A stretch of DNA of 64,000 nt from Candidatus Pantoea floridensis (GCF_900215435.1 NZ_OCMY01000001.1:3410001-3474000), one strand, 5' to 3'; counted from the first letter of the stretch, positions 9,578 through 20,700 are shown. Translations and numbers: made by a program. Notes: generated by a model from the sequence alone, not told the origin.

Positions 9578-9593
9578 TGTGAAGAAAGTCACA
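9578..9593. promoter_or_regulatory. CRP site upstream of the rspB operon
   Basis: TGTGA-AGAAAG-TCACA is a perfect pair of CRP half-sites with the standard six-base spacer, centred about 119 bases before the rspB start. A TATGGT on the minus strand at 9553-9558 would put the site near -41.5, a class II arrangement. This suggests catabolite control of the sugar-acid operon. Confidence 0.65.
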
Positions 9594-9660
9594 GAGCGTG
9601 AAACAGGGAGAGATGATTGCAGTGCGTAAGTTGTTCCATCACTCAGGAACTCTTTTACAG

Positions 9661-9680
9661 GGACGCCATTTATGGCGATC
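9661..9680. repeat. lone degenerate REP-like palindrome
   Basis: GGACGCCATTTATGGCGATC resembles the stem of the paired palindromes elsewhere in the window, but the GTAG head is degraded (ACAG) and no partner is seen. It lies in the spacer between rspB and tRNA-Asn. Confidence 0.4.
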
Positions 9681-9719
9681 GTGATATCAAGGCAGGCTAA
9701 ATGGTGCCGTTGAAAAAGA

Positions 9720-9753
9720 CAAAACCCGCTCAGGTTTCCCTGAGCGGGTTTTT
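9720..9753 (-). terminator. Rho-independent terminator of tRNA-Asn
   Basis: An inverted repeat AACCCGCTCAGG / CCTGAGCGGGTT with a four-base loop is followed on the minus strand by TTGTCTTTT. It starts six bases beyond the tRNA 3' end. The plus strand also carries a T-run after the stem, so it may work in both directions. Confidence 0.85.
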
Positions 9754-9758
9754 AAATT

Positions 9759-9834
9759 TGGCTCCTCTGACTGGACTCGAACCAGTGACATACGGATTAA
9801 CAGTCCGCCGTTCTACCGACTGAACTACAGAGGA
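9759..9834 (-). tRNA. tRNA-Asn (anticodon GTT)
   Basis: The minus strand folds into a standard 76-base tRNA: acceptor TCCTCTG pairs with CAGAGGA, the D arm contains AGTTCAGTCGGTAGA, the anticodon loop is CTGTTAA with GTT, the T loop is GGTTCGAGTCC, and CCA is encoded at the 3' end. A strong terminator follows. No integrase gene or att duplication is seen next to it. Confidence 0.97.
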
Positions 9835-10144
9835 ATCGTTTGAACGGGGCGCATATTAACGAGCAGGCTGCACCTTGTCAAAACTCTTTTTCACAATTTT
9901 TTCTGACTGCTGAATAAAGCGTCAATTCCAGTGTTGATGCTGCTTTAAAGCCGAAAAATAGCGTCAGCCGCAGCCGTATTTGTGATGGTTATCACCAATG
10001 TTATGCAAAATTACATTCTGATTTGTCGTTTTTGTCAGATACCTCGCATGCATGATCACAGATATTTCATTTCGTCGTTGTCGCGCCAAAAAGCGAAACA
10101 TATATTCCATATCACTTGATACTCGAACGAACGCAGGAATCATC
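9835..10144. other. intergenic region upstream of the Gfo/Idh/MocA gene
   Basis: This 310-base spacer separates tRNA-Asn from the oxidoreductase gene, which diverge. It should hold the tRNA promoter near its left end and the oxidoreductase promoter near its right. A CRP-like site lies at 9981-9996. No gene is convincing inside it. Confidence 0.5.
9981..9996. promoter_or_regulatory. CRP-like site upstream of the Gfo/Idh/MocA gene
   Basis: TGTGA-TGGTTA-TCACC differs from the ideal CRP half-site pair at one base. It is 149 bases before the oxidoreductase start, far enough for a class I position if the leader is about 80 bases. It fits a carbon-catabolism gene. Confidence 0.4.
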
Positions 10145-11266
10145 ATGAACAAAGTCAGAATCGGTATGATTGGCAGTGGATATATTGGTCGTTGTCACGC
10201 GATAGCCTATGCGCAGGCCCCCACGGTTTTTGCTCTGAAAGGAGAAATCGTGCGTGAAATGCTGGCGGAAGTGAGTCCAGACCTGGCCGCGAAACAGGCG
10301 GCTACCTTTGGCTTTGCGCGATCTACCGGCGACTGGCGCGAGCTGGTACGCGATCCCAACATCGATGTTGTTGATATCTGCGCGCCGAATTTCCTGCACA
10401 AAGAGATGGCGCTGGAAGCAATCCGTAACGGCAAGCACGTCTATTCAGAGAAACCGCTGTCGCTGTCGGTGGCGGATGCGGAAGAGATGGTTCAGGCGGC
10501 GCAGCAGGCCGGTGTGAAAACGCTGGTCGGCTTTAACTACATGAAGAATCCCACCAGCCAGCTCGCGCGCGAGATTATTGCTCGCGGTGAAATCGGCGAT
10601 GTGGTGCACTTCTATGGCACGCACAATGAAGATTATCTGGCGCGTCCGGAAACCCCGCTCGACTGGCACTGCCAGAAAGCGCTGGCAGGATTGGGCGCGC
10701 TCGGCGATTTGGCCGCACACATTGTCAACATGGCGCACTACCTGGTTGGCGATATTGATGAAGTCAGTGGCGATATGATGACGGTAATTCAGCAGCGCCC
10801 GGATCCGAAAGATACTTCGCGCCTGTTGCCGGTGGAAAACGAAGATCAGGCTAGCGCGCTGCTGCGTTTCAAAAACGGTGCGCACGGTGTGTTTGAAACA
10901 TCCCGCATCGCCTGTGGCAGTAAAATGGGCCTGACCTATGTGGTTACCGGCACCAAAGGTACGCTGCGCTATACCCAGGAACGCATGGCCGAGCTGGAGC
11001 TGTATATCCATGATGAACCGGCAGGGCGCCAGGGATTCAAAACCATTTTGACCGGTCCTGCGCATCCGGACTACGCCAATTTCTGCGTCTCAGCCGGGCA
11101 CGGCATCGGATTTAACGATCAGAAGACCGTTGAGATTCGCGATTTAATTAACGGGATTGCGGCAGGCGATCGTATGTGGCCCGATTTCGCCGAAGGATTA
11201 CAGGTGCAGAAAGTGTTGGAAGCCGTGGCTGTTTCAGCGCTGGAACGCCGCTGGATGAAGGTGTAA
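10145..11266 (+). CDS. Gfo/Idh/MocA-family NAD(P)-dependent oxidoreductase
   Basis: The 373-residue protein starts with the Rossmann motif GMIGSGYIGRCHA and has the family's EKP signature (YSEKPLSLS) near residue 100, followed by the alpha/beta C-terminal domain. Such enzymes oxidise sugars, inositols or their derivatives; the substrate cannot be read from the sequence. I start it at 10145, where MNKVRIG opens the Rossmann strand; an upstream in-frame ATG adds 31 residues without resemblance to the family. It stands alone between tRNA-Asn and yegS. Confidence 0.85.
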   Translation: MNKVRIGMIGSGYIGRCHAIAYAQAPTVFALKGEIVREMLAEVSPDLAAKQAATFGFARSTGDWRELVRDPNIDVVDICAPNFLHKEMALEAIRNGKHVYSEKPLSLSVADAEEMVQAAQQAGVKTLVGFNYMKNPTSQLAREIIARGEIGDVVHFYGTHNEDYLARPETPLDWHCQKALAGLGALGDLAAHIVNMAHYLVGDIDEVSGDMMTVIQQRPDPKDTSRLLPVENEDQASALLRFKNGAHGVFETSRIACGSKMGLTYVVTGTKGTLRYTQERMAELELYIHDEPAGRQGFKTILTGPAHPDYANFCVSAGHGIGFNDQKTVEIRDLINGIAAGDRMWPDFAEGLQVQKVLEAVAVSALERRWMKV

Positions 11267-11287
11267 TGACGAGATTTATACCCAATC

Positions 11288-11310
11288 GTAGCGGCGCAAT
11301 TTATTGCGTA
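11288..11310. repeat. single REP-like element beside copy 2
   Basis: GTAG followed by CGGCGCAATTTATTGCG forms a head plus a short imperfect palindrome of the same type as the right arm of the copy at 53681-53752. It lies 25 bases upstream of the paired element at 11335-11402. Confidence 0.4.
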
Positions 11311-11334
11311 ATGCTCGTCAGTTAAGCGTGAATG

Positions 11335-11402
11335 GGTCACCATGAATAGTGACCCTACATGGCTATAACCGGCTTTTCGTAGGGTGCGCATTCATGCGCA
11401 CC
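11335..11402. repeat. paired REP-like palindrome (REPIN), copy 2
   Basis: The left arm is GGTCAC-CATGAATA-GTGACC then CTAC (11355-11358). The right arm is GTAG (11379-11382) then GGTGCGCATTCATGCGCACC. It sits between the convergent ends of the oxidoreductase gene and yegS. The two arms have different stem sequences but the same heads. Confidence 0.8.
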
Positions 11403-11471
11403 TGCATAAAAAGGCTTTTTTGCTTAAGTGAGCGGCATTACGCATTTATTACACCGCTACGGTAATGTGCG

Positions 11472-12371
11472 TTAAGCCAGCAACGGGCACTGCGGCGGCA
11501 AACGACAGCTCAGCGCACCCGGCATCACTTCTATGTCAAACGCGCTGCCGCTGAGCGGTTCGCCATCCAGATTAAACGTCATTTCATGCGGTGAGCGAAT
11601 GGTCAATGACTGCAGCTGCGCTGAAACGATATTCGGATTCTCATCATCACGCGTCAGCGAATGCAGCAACGTCGGCAATAACTCTTGCGCGGTGACGATG
11701 CTCAAATTCAGTTGCCCGTCATTAATCAGCGCATCCGGGCAAAGCCTTTGGCCGCCTCCCGCCTGACGTCCATTACCAATCCCAATCACCAGCGCATCGC
11801 CCTGCCAGTTGAAACCGGGGCCGCTAATTTCACAGCTGTCCGGCTTCAGGGCATCCACACGCATCAAACCGTGAATAAAGTACGACACGCCGCCCAACGC
11901 TGATTTCAGCTTTTCGGGCGTTTCGGTGGTAATACGGGTGCCAAAACCGCCGGTCGCCATATTGATAAAATAGCGATTGCCGTTGACGCGCGCCAAATCA
12001 ATCGCGGTAGCTTTTCCTACCAGCGCCAGCCGCAGCGCCGGCTCCATACCTTCCGGAATACCCACGCTGGTGGCGAAATCATTGGCGGTACCGAGCGGTA
12101 AAATACCCAGCGCCGGGCGCTGCGGTTCCGGCAGCTGTGCCAGCGCCGTCGCGACTTCATTAATCGTGCCATCGCCGCCGCCCGCCACCACGGTTTCTGC
12201 CTGCAAATCGACCGCTTCCTGCACATAGCGATCGCCATCACCCTTTTCGAACGTGACGCGCACCGCCAGATTAAAGCCTTCGTCACGCAGCGTTTGCACC
12301 GCAGCGCGCAAATCTTCATTACCTGCGCCTTTCCCATTGAGGATCAACAGCGCCAGCGGTTTATTTTGCAT
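11472..12371 (-). CDS. yegS: lipid kinase YegS
   Basis: YegS belongs to the diacylglycerol-kinase catalytic family and phosphorylates lipids such as phosphatidylglycerol in vitro. The ATP-binding [14 protein letters not shown] motif is at about residues 63-76, and [13 protein letters not shown] follows. With the start at 12371 ([11 protein letters not shown]) the length is 299 residues, the same as E. coli YegS; a longer reading adds 31 residues not found in the family. It lies downstream of the yegQ terminator on the same strand. Confidence 0.93.
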   Translation of the reverse strand: MQNKPLALLILNGKGAGNEDLRAAVQTLRDEGFNLAVRVTFEKGDGDRYVQEAVDLQAETVVAGGGDGTINEVATALAQLPEPQRPALGILPLGTANDFATSVGIPEGMEPALRLALVGKATAIDLARVNGNRYFINMATGGFGTRITTETPEKLKSALGGVSYFIHGLMRVDALKPDSCEISGPGFNWQGDALVIGIGNGRQAGGGQRLCPDALINDGQLNLSIVTAQELLPTLLHSLTRDDENPNIVSAQLQSLTIRSPHEMTFNLDGEPLSGSAFDIEVMPGALSCRLPPQCPLLA

Positions 12372-12444
12372 TATCAGTTCCTTGATGCCAGAGAAAGAGA
12401 AGTGGTTATAGCATAGCTGCGGCGAGAACTTTATCGGCGGGCGA

Positions 12445-12481
12445 TGAAAAAAGAAAACCCGCACGGGGGAGCCGGGCGGGT
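12445..12481 (-). terminator. Rho-independent terminator downstream of yegQ
   Basis: On the minus strand ACCCGC and CGG pair with CCG and GCGGGT around a five-base loop, with one mismatch, followed by TTTTCTTTTTTC. It separates yegQ from yegS. Confidence 0.8.
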
Positions 12482-12602
12482 GAATGAGGTGGTTCCTGTT
12501 ACAACCTGCTGATTATTGTTACTCGTTAGCAGCAGGCGGGATTCTAAAGCGGGACGATGCGGCGGTCTGTGATCCTGTTCTAACTTCACCGCTTTCTTTT
12601 CA

Positions 12603-13970
12603 TTATGTGCGATTTTTGCCGTGCGGATCGTAAGTGCTGTTGCCGTCGGTGAAGTTACGCAGCAACAGGGCAAAGGACAGATTGACCGATTCTGGCACCG
12701 GGATCCAAACGCGATGCCCATCGCCCGGAGCAACGTCAACCGCCGCGCCTTTATCATTCTGCATGCTTTCGAGTCGGCAGTTGAGATTGCCTTCCGGCGT
12801 CATGATCTCCACGGAATCCCCCAGCATAAACTTGTTTTTTACCGCAATCTGCGCCCAGTCACCGCGACGTTCACCGGTAAATTCACCAACAAACTGCTGG
12901 CGCTCTGAGATAGAAAATCCGTTTTCGTAGTTCTGATAACTGTCATGGGTGTGACGACGCAGAAAACCTTCGGTGTAACCGCGATGCGCCAGACCTTCCA
13001 GCGTCTCCAGCAGCGCGGGATCAAAAGGTTTACCCGCAGCGGCATCATCAATGGCACGCCGATAAACCTGGGCGGTACGTGCACAGTAATAGAAGGATTT
13101 GGTGCGGCCTTCAATTTTTAATGAGTGCACGCCCATTTGGCTTAGCCGTTCAACGTGTGCCACGGCGCGCAGATCTTTGGAGTTCATGATATAGGTGCCG
13201 TGTTCGTCCTCGAAGGCACTCATCATTTCACCCGGGTTTTTCTTCTCTTCCAGCATGAATACGCGATCGGTATTAGCGCCGAGGCCGAGCGTTGGCGCCT
13301 GCACGTTGACCGGCTCATGGAAGCTGACAATATTACCGACCTCATCCTGCTTACCTTCTTCCACTTTGTATTCCCAGCGGCAGGCGTTGGTGCAGGTACC
13401 CTGGTTCGGGTCGCGCTTATTGAGGTAACCGGAGAGCAGGCAGCGACCGGAATAAGCCATGCACAACGCACCGTGCACGAAGATTTCAATCTCCATTTCC
13501 GGCACCTGCTGGCGAATTTCGGCGATCTCATCCAGCGACAGTTCACGTGACAGAATGACGCGGGTTAAACCCATTTGCTGCCAAAACTTCACCGTCGCCC
13601 AGTTCACCGCGTTGGCCTGCACTGACAGATGGATCGGCATTTCCGGGAAGGCTTCACGCACTAGCATAATCAGGCCAGGATCGGACATGATCAGCGCATC
13701 CGGCTGCATCGCCACCACCGGCGTTAAATCGCGGATAAACGTTTTAAGTTTGGCGTTATGCGGGGCAATGTTGACCACCACGTAGAATTTCTTACCCAGC
13801 TCATGAGCTTCATGAATGCCCGCAGCCAGTACCTCATGGGTGAATTCATTATTACGTACGCGCAGGCTGTAACGGGGTTGCCCGGCATAGACCGCGTCAG
13901 CGCCATAGGCAAAGGCGTAACGCATATTCTTCAGCGATCCCGCTGGAGAAAGCAGTTCAGGTTTAAACAT
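12603..13970 (-). CDS. yegQ: U32-family tRNA 5-hydroxyuridine synthesis protein TrhP (YegQ)
   Basis: This peptidase-U32 family protein, renamed TrhP in E. coli, is needed for prephenate-dependent 5-hydroxylation of U34 in tRNAs. The N-terminal LLSPAGSLKNMRYAFAYGAD and the cysteine-rich CMAYSGRCLLSGYL...CTNACRWEY region at about residues 166-196 are the family hallmarks and fit an iron-sulfur site. With MFKPELLSPAG as the start (13970), it is 455 residues, close to the E. coli length. It lies downstream of baeR, as in E. coli. Confidence 0.94.
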   Translation of the reverse strand: MFKPELLSPAGSLKNMRYAFAYGADAVYAGQPRYSLRVRNNEFTHEVLAAGIHEAHELGKKFYVVVNIAPHNAKLKTFIRDLTPVVAMQPDALIMSDPGLIMLVREAFPEMPIHLSVQANAVNWATVKFWQQMGLTRVILSRELSLDEIAEIRQQVPEMEIEIFVHGALCMAYSGRCLLSGYLNKRDPNQGTCTNACRWEYKVEEGKQDEVGNIVSFHEPVNVQAPTLGLGANTDRVFMLEEKKNPGEMMSAFEDEHGTYIMNSKDLRAVAHVERLSQMGVHSLKIEGRTKSFYYCARTAQVYRRAIDDAAAGKPFDPALLETLEGLAHRGYTEGFLRRHTHDSYQNYENGFSISERQQFVGEFTGERRGDWAQIAVKNKFMLGDSVEIMTPEGNLNCRLESMQNDKGAAVDVAPGDGHRVWIPVPESVNLSFALLLRNFTDGNSTYDPHGKNRT

Positions 13971-14115
13971 GGAATGTCTCACTGATGTCAGGTCAGCATG
14001 CCATCGTGGATGGCAGGTGCAGCGGCCGCGTCAGGCGGCCCTGCAAAAGGTGGGGAATTGTAGGCAGGGCCACACCCGATGTAAATTGACCTGGATCAAT
14101 GTAACCCGTTACGGG

Positions 14116-14823
14116 CTACAACAAGCGGCAAACGTCCGCTTCCCAGCGATAACCCATACCGTACACCGCGCGGATAAACGGCTGTTCCGCATCCAGATTT
14201 TCCAGCTTACGGCGCAGGTTTTTAATATGGCTATCGATGGTGCGGTCGGTGACCACGCGATAATCATCATAGAGGTTATTTAGCAGTTGCTCGCGCGAAA
14301 AGACTTTTCCCGGCTCCAGCGCCAGGGTTTTCAGCAGACGAAACTCGGCGGGCGTCAGTTCCAGTTGCTGTTCGCGCCAGCTGGCCTGGAAACGACTTTC
14401 ATCAATGTGCAGAGGCGATGCCTGTTGCGCCTCCTCCGGCGAGCGTTTGACCCGGCGCAGAATGGTTTTAACGCGAGCCACCACTTCACGCGGGCTAAAC
14501 GGCTTGCAGACATAGTCATCGGCGCCAATTTCCAGCCCAAGCAGGCGGTCGATCTCTTCGGTACGCGCGGTAACCATGATGATCGGTAGCTCAGAGAAGC
14601 GGCGAATTTCACGGCACAGCGTCAAGCCATCGCGGCCTGGCAGCATCAAATCCAGCAGCATCAGGTCAGGTGGCGTTTGCTGTACATAGTTCAGCACCTC
14701 GTTGCCATCAGCAATATGGTGCGTGCGGTAGTTGGACGCCTGCAGATAATCAATCATCAGCTGCGCCAGTTTGGGCTCATCTTCTACGACAAGGATCAGA
14801 GGATCGCTATTTTCCGGGCTCAT
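14116..14823 (-). CDS. baeR: response regulator BaeR
   Basis: BaeR is the OmpR-type activator of the mdtABCD-baeSR operon and other efflux genes. The receiver domain has the acidic pair ED near residue 15, the phospho-acceptor Asp58 in [10 protein letters not shown] and Lys in VCKPFSP near 107. The C-terminal winged helix ends with [11 protein letters not shown]. The 235-residue length is close to the 240 of E. coli. It follows baeS with a nine-base gap and is the last gene of the six-gene unit. Confidence 0.96.
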   Translation of the reverse strand: MSPENSDPLILVVEDEPKLAQLMIDYLQASNYRTHHIADGNEVLNYVQQTPPDLMLLDLMLPGRDGLTLCREIRRFSELPIIMVTARTEEIDRLLGLEIGADDYVCKPFSPREVVARVKTILRRVKRSPEEAQQASPLHIDESRFQASWREQQLELTPAEFRLLKTLALEPGKVFSREQLLNNLYDDYRVVTDRTIDSHIKNLRRKLENLDAEQPFIRAVYGMGYRWEADVCRLL

Positions 14824-14832
14824 AAGTTGCGT

Positions 14833-16218
14833 CTAGTGAGGAACATACGGCAAGTTTAGCCTGATTTGCAGTCCACCTAAATCAGAGTGATCTGCACTGA
14901 TGCTGCCGTTATGCGCTTCAGCGATATTTTTACATATCGCCAGGCCAAGCCCAGAGCCGCCGCTGGCGCGATTGCGTGAACTTTCGGCACGGAAAAAACG
15001 CTCAAACAGTTTTTCCTGATGAGCAGGATCAACACCCGGTGCGCTATCCGCGCAGGTCAGCTGCCAGTAATCGCCCACCTGCTGCATGCTGAGCTGGACC
15101 ACGCCGCCGGCATCGGTATAGCGCAGGCTGTTTTCCAGCAGATTAGTGAACAGCTGCATCAGGCGGTCGGGGTCGCCAAAACTCTCCGCCTGAGGAGGAA
15201 TGGCCAGATTGAGGGTTAAACCGCGGCTGCGATAGCGTTCGCCAAAGCTGCCCGCCACCACTTCCAGCAGATTCACTAAATCTACCGGCTGCTTGCGATA
15301 AGCAAGAGCGCCCGCGTCGGAGAGCGAAAGCTGATGCAGATCGTCCACCAGCTTGGTGAGTAGCGAAACTTCACTTTGCAGCGAGCTAATAGCATCGGGC
15401 GTGAGTTTGCGTACGCCATCCTGCATCGCTTCCAGTTCACCGCGCAGGATCGCCAGCGGGGTACGCAGCTCGTGGGAAATGTCAGCCATAAAGGCGCGGC
15501 GGTTGCTTTCGTTCTTTTCCAGCGAGCTGGCGAGCTGATTAAAATCGCGCCCTAACTGGCCCAACTCATCACTGCTGCCCACTTCCACGCGCGTGGCGAA
15601 ATTGCCCGCCGCCAGATGATGCGTGCCATCCACCAGACGTTTCACCGGCGCCAGCAGGCCGCGTGCTAAGAGCCAGGTGACCAGCGCCGCCAATAATCCC
15701 GTAAGCGCGACAATCATCCAGCTGGTGCGCCGCTGTTGCTGATCAAAATTAATATCGGTGCTGCGCGTCAACCGTTCGGCAGGTGAGGCAATCACCCAGC
15801 CGACAATCTTACCGTTGCTGAGGGTGATATTACGCCGCGTGCCTTCCGGCGGCACCGGCTGGCGCGGGCCGGATAATACTTTATATTGCTGATCGATAAT
15901 CCAGAATTGTGTGCGCCAGCCGTGTGGCGGTAGCTGATTGCTGCTGCCGGGATTCTGCTCTAATGAGCACAGAATCGAGAACACCAGCCGATCGTTGGTG
16001 CGCAGAAAATCCCAGTTGCCGTGCTGCTCATATTGATCGGCCAGCGCATCGCTCAGCAAGGTTAAGCGCTGCTCGTTGCCTTTTTTGATGTAATCCACAA
16101 AACCATGTTCAAAGCTGAGACGTACGCCCCAGTGCATAGTGATGATCACCAGCATGCAGGTAGAGAAAATCGCCGCAAACAGTTTGGCGCCAATGCCCAG
16201 TTTTACCGGCCGTTTCAT
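14833..16218 (-). CDS. baeS: sensor histidine kinase BaeS
   Basis: BaeS is an inner-membrane sensor of envelope stress that phosphorylates BaeR. It has a first membrane helix at about residues 10-32, a periplasmic domain, a second helix near 168-188, HAMP, an H-box ([14 protein letters not shown]) near residue 245, an N-box ([16 protein letters not shown]) near 358 and a G-box ([20 protein letters not shown]) near 424. The 461 residues are near the usual 467. The start overlaps the mdtD stop by four bases. Confidence 0.95.
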   Translation of the reverse strand: MKRPVKLGIGAKLFAAIFSTCMLVIITMHWGVRLSFEHGFVDYIKKGNEQRLTLLSDALADQYEQHGNWDFLRTNDRLVFSILCSLEQNPGSSNQLPPHGWRTQFWIIDQQYKVLSGPRQPVPPEGTRRNITLSNGKIVGWVIASPAERLTRSTDINFDQQQRRTSWMIVALTGLLAALVTWLLARGLLAPVKRLVDGTHHLAAGNFATRVEVGSSDELGQLGRDFNQLASSLEKNESNRRAFMADISHELRTPLAILRGELEAMQDGVRKLTPDAISSLQSEVSLLTKLVDDLHQLSLSDAGALAYRKQPVDLVNLLEVVAGSFGERYRSRGLTLNLAIPPQAESFGDPDRLMQLFTNLLENSLRYTDAGGVVQLSMQQVGDYWQLTCADSAPGVDPAHQEKLFERFFRAESSRNRASGGSGLGLAICKNIAEAHNGSISADHSDLGGLQIRLNLPYVPH

Positions 16219-17621
16219 CCTTTACTCCTGCTTCTTAAATCAACGTTTTTACTGACATCTTTTGGCACCCGCCAGAACACCAGCGCAGGCAGCACAATCA
16301 CCAGCGCCATGCACAGATAGGTGTAGATGAAGGTCTGATGGGCGGCCGCGCTATCGGTAATGACGCCATGGCCGAAGGCCCCGAGCAGTAAACCGGCAAC
16401 GGTCACGCCAATACTCATCGATAGCTGCATAATCATTGAAAGCAAACTGTTGCCGCTGGAGGCGAGATCGTCCGGCAGCTCTTTCAGCGTCAGAGTATTC
16501 ATGGAGGAGAAGCGGATGGCATTGACCATACCCTGGAGTAACAGCACCACCGGCAGCAGCCAGATCCAGCCGAGCAGCGCCACCAGCGGGAACAGCAGCA
16601 CCACCAACGCCAGCGCGATCGTGGCACCCACCAGCGCATGGCGATAGCCGAATATATTCACAATGCGGACCACTACGCGTTTCGTCCCCATATTGCCGAG
16701 CACCATCGGAATCATCATTAAACCGGCGTGGAAAGGGCTGTAGCCAAGGCCAACCTGCAGGAAAATCGGCGTCATAAACGGCAGCATGCCGCTACCGATG
16801 CGCCCGGTAAAACTGCCGAGCAGCCCAATGGAATAGATGCGGTTATCGAACAGTTTCAGGCTGAAGAGTGCGTTGTCATTGTTGCGGCCATGCATCAGAT
16901 AGAACAGCAGGGAAAACACGCCAACTAAAATCAGTAAGCCGAGCAGCAGTGGGGAACCGCCCGAACTGCGCTGCCCGTCGAGCGCCAGCGTCAGCGTTGC
17001 CATGCCTACCGCCAGCAGCACAAAGCCGAGAAAATCGAAGCGCCGCGTTTGCATGGTGTAATTGGGCATCAGCGTCAACGTGGCAATTGCGCCAATGATG
17101 CCAACCGGGATGTTAATCAGGAAGATCCAGTGCCAGCTGGCGTACTGCACCAGAATGCCGCCCAGCGCCGGACCGAGTAGCGGACCAATCTGTCCCGGCG
17201 TGGTGACAAAAGTCATCGCCGACATGTATTGCTCACGCGGCACGATTTTCATCACTGTTAATCGCCCAACCGGCACCATCATTGCGCCGCCAATGCCTTG
17301 CACCACGCGCGCCATGATCAGCTCATCAAGCGTGCTGGAGAAGGCACACAGCAGCGAACCAATACTGAACAGCACGATGGCGCAGAAGAAAATATTGCGC
17401 ACGCCAAAGCGGTCGGCCAGCCAGCCGCTGATGGGCAGCGTCACTGCGACCGTCAGCACGTAGGAGACGATGACCGAATGCATATTTAGCGGGCTGACGT
17501 TGAGATCGCGCGCCATCGAGGGGATGGCGGTATTTACGATGGTGGTGTCCAGCGCCTGCATAAAGAAGCCAAACGCGACGATCCACAGCTGCCAGCGCAC
17601 GGTAGCGTTTTTGGTGTCCAC
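16215..17621 (-). CDS. mdtD: MFS exporter MdtD (IceT-type)
   Basis: MdtD is a 14-helix drug:proton antiporter-type MFS protein. Its Salmonella relative exports citrate and iron-citrate and has been called IceT; its link to drug resistance is weak. The sequence shows [17 protein letters not shown] in helix 1, [12 protein letters not shown] as motif A and [20 protein letters not shown] as motif C. The 468 residues match the family. It is separated from mdtC by an 84-base spacer filled by a REP pair, while the other genes of the unit touch or overlap. Confidence 0.93.
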   Translation of the reverse strand: MDTKNATVRWQLWIVAFGFFMQALDTTIVNTAIPSMARDLNVSPLNMHSVIVSYVLTVAVTLPISGWLADRFGVRNIFFCAIVLFSIGSLLCAFSSTLDELIMARVVQGIGGAMMVPVGRLTVMKIVPREQYMSAMTFVTTPGQIGPLLGPALGGILVQYASWHWIFLINIPVGIIGAIATLTLMPNYTMQTRRFDFLGFVLLAVGMATLTLALDGQRSSGGSPLLLGLLILVGVFSLLFYLMHGRNNDNALFSLKLFDNRIYSIGLLGSFTGRIGSGMLPFMTPIFLQVGLGYSPFHAGLMMIPMVLGNMGTKRVVVRIVNIFGYRHALVGATIALALVVLLFPLVALLGWIWLLPVVLLLQGMVNAIRFSSMNTLTLKELPDDLASSGNSLLSMIMQLSMSIGVTVAGLLLGAFGHGVITDSAAAHQTFIYTYLCMALVIVLPALVFWRVPKDVSKNVDLRSRSKG

Positions 17622-17640
17622 TGAATCTCCTCTGTTATAC

Positions 17641-17701
17641 GGTCAGCATAAATGGCGGCCCTACAAATGTGGGGGGCGTAGGGGCGCCATTCATGGCGAC
17701 C
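17641..17701. repeat. paired REP-like palindrome (REPIN), copy 3, inside the mdt operon
   Basis: The left arm is GGTCAGCATAAATGGCGGCC then CTAC (17661-17664). The right arm is GTAG (17678-17681) then GGGCGCCATTCATGGCGACC. It fills nearly all the spacer between mdtC and mdtD, two genes of one operon, so it may reduce or stabilise the downstream message. Confidence 0.8.
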
Positions 17702-17705
17702 TCCC

Positions 17706-20700
17706 TTAATCCGTCACCAATACCCTCTTCTTCTTCCGCCGCAGCTTATCCATCATCAAATACACCACCGGCGTGGTATAGAGCGTCAGCAGCTGGCTCA
17801 TCACCAAACCGCCCGCGATGGTAATACCGAGCGGCTGGCGCAGTTCAGCGCCGTCACCGCTGGTTAACACCAGTGGCAAAGCACCAAACAGGGCGGCCAG
17901 CGTCGTCATAAGAATCGGGCGGAAGCGCAAGAGACATGCCTGGAAAATGGCGTCGCGCGCCGACAGATTGCCGTTGCGCTCGGCCTCAAGCGCAAAGTCG
18001 ACCATCATGATGGCGTTTTTCTTCACGATACCGATCAGCAGCAAAATACCGATCAAGGCAATCAGGCTGAACGGCGTGCTGAACAGCTCCAGCGCCAGCA
18101 GTGCACCAACGCCCGCCGACGGCAGGGTAGAGAGAATGGTCAGCGGATGCACGTAGCTCTCATACAGGATGCCCAGCACGATATACACCGCAGCAATCGC
18201 CGCCAGCATCAGGTAGAGCTGGTTGGATTGCGACTGCTGGAACACCTGCGCAGTACCGGCAAAGCTGCCGCGTACGGTGGAGGGCACGCCAATCGCCGTC
18301 ACCGCGCGATCAATCGCCTCGGACGCCTGCGACAGCGATACGCCTTCCGGCAGGTTAAACGAGATGGTGGAGGCGGCCGACAAGCCTTCATGGTTCACCG
18401 AAAGCGGCGCATTGGCCGGTTGCCACTTAGCAAACCAGCTGAGCGGAATCGCTTTACCGTCGTTATTGATCACGAACATCTGATCCAGTGAGCTGATGTC
18501 CTGGGTGTAGCGCGGATCGACTTCCATCACCACTTTGTACTGATTAAGCGGCTGGTAAATGGTGGAAATCTGACGCTGACCAAAGGCGTTATTCAGTAAG
18601 GCATTGGCTGCCGAGACATCAATGCCTAGCCGCGCCATGCTTTCGCGATCGTAAGTCAGATTCATTTCGCTGCCGTTATCCTGCTGATCCGAATTGACGT
18701 CGGCCAGCTCCGGCAACGCGGCAAAGACCTGGCGTATTTTCGGTTCCCATTCACGTAAATCATTCAGGTTATCGGACAGTAAACTGTACTGATAGCTGGC
18801 ATTTGATTCGCGGCCGCCGATGCGAATGTCCTGCACCGCGTTAAGATAGAGGTTCGCGCCGGGCTCTTTCGCCAGCTTGATGCGCAGTCGCGCAATCACC
18901 TGCTGTGCGCTTTCGCTGCGCTCAGAGAGCGGTTTCAGCGAGACAAACATCGAGCCGCTGTTGGTGCGCGATCCGCCGGTAAAGCCGGTGACGTTATCCA
19001 CCGCCGGATCGGCCTTGATGATATTCATGAAATCCTGCAGCTTACCGCGCATCGCCTGGAACGAAATACTCTGATCCGCCGAAATAAAGCCTTGCAGGCG
19101 GCCGGTATCTTGTTCCGGCATAAAGGTTTTCGGGATCGCGATAAACAGCCAGACGGTGAGCGCTACGGTGCCAAGCAGCAGCATTAATACCCAAATGGCG
19201 TGATTCAGCACCCAGCCGAGCGATCGCGCGTAGCCGTTTTGTACCTTGAGCAGCAGTTTGCCAAAACCGCGCGTGCGCGGCTGGCTGCGCTTTTCCTGCG
19301 GCTTCAGCACGTAGGCGCACATCATCGGCGTCAGCGTGACCGAGATAAACAGCGAGATAAGAATGGCCACCGACAGCGTAATGGCAAATTCAGAGAAGAA
19401 GCGGCCGATAATGCCGCCTATCATCAGCAACGGCAGGAACACGGCAATCAGCGACAGGCTCATCGACAGCACGGTAAAACCCACTTCGCGCACGCCGGTT
19501 AAGGCTGCCTGCAACGGTTTCATCCCCGCTTCAACGTGGCGCGCAATATTCTCCAGCACCACGATGGCGTCATCCACCACAAAGCCGGTGGCGATAGTCA
19601 GCGCCATCAACGACAGGTTATTCAGGCTGAAGCCGCACAGATACATGGCGGCGAAGGTGCCAATCAGCGACACCGGCACCGCAGCGGCGGGGATCAGCGT
19701 GGCGCGCCAGTCGCGCAGAAAGGCAAACACCACCAGAATCACTAGCGCCACGGCGATAATCAGCGACTGCTCCACCTCATGCAGCGAGGCGCGAATAGTC
19801 GGTGAGCGATCCTGGGCGATTTGCAGATCGATGGCGGCGGGAATAACCTCATGCAACATCGGCAGCTCGCTGCGAATGCGGTCGACGGTATCGATGATGT
19901 TGGCTTCCGGCGATTTCCGCACCACCAGTAACACCGCCGGTTTACCTTGGGTCATACCGGCGTTGCGTACGTCCTGCACCGAATCCTGCACGTTGGCGAC
20001 ATCGCTGAGCCGTACCGCTGCACCGTTATTGTAGTGCACCACCAGCGGCTGATATTCGCTCGCCGTTTGCAGCTCATCGTTGGTGCGCACTTGCCAGCGC
20101 TGCTGCACATCATCAATCGCACCCTGCGGACGGCGCTGATTGGCATTGCTGATGGCGGTGCGCACCGCATCGAGCGACACGCCCTGGTTGAACAGCGCCT
20201 GCGGATTCAGGTCGACGCGCACCGCCGGCAACGAGCTGCCGCCCACCGTGACGTCGCCGACACCCTCAATCTGCGAGAGCTTCTGCGCCAGCTGCGTTGA
20301 GGCGTAATCATACAGCTGACCGGGATTATAAATATCCGAGGTCAGCGTCAGAATCATGATCGGCGCATCGGACGGGTTGGCTTTGCGATAGCTGGGACGG
20401 CTCGGCATACCGGTGGGCAACAGGCTTTGTGCCGCGTTGATTGCCGCCTGCACGTCGCGCGCTGCGCCGTTAATGTCGCGATCAAAATCGAAGACCAGAA
20501 TGATGCGCGTACTGCCGAGCGAGCTGGTCGAGGTCATTTCGCTTACGCCAGCAATGCGGCCGAGCGAACGTTCCAGCGGCGTCGCCACCGAGGCCGCCAT
20601 GGTTTCCGGTGAAGCGCCGGGCAGGGAGGCGGAGATCAAAATCACCGGGAAATCCAGCTGTGGCAGCGGCGCGACCGGCAGCAGGCGAAAGCCCAGAATA

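Noticed and set aside
9759..9834. tRNA-Asn as an integration site of a mobile island
   Set aside because: No integrase and no duplicated tRNA 3' end are seen in the flanks.
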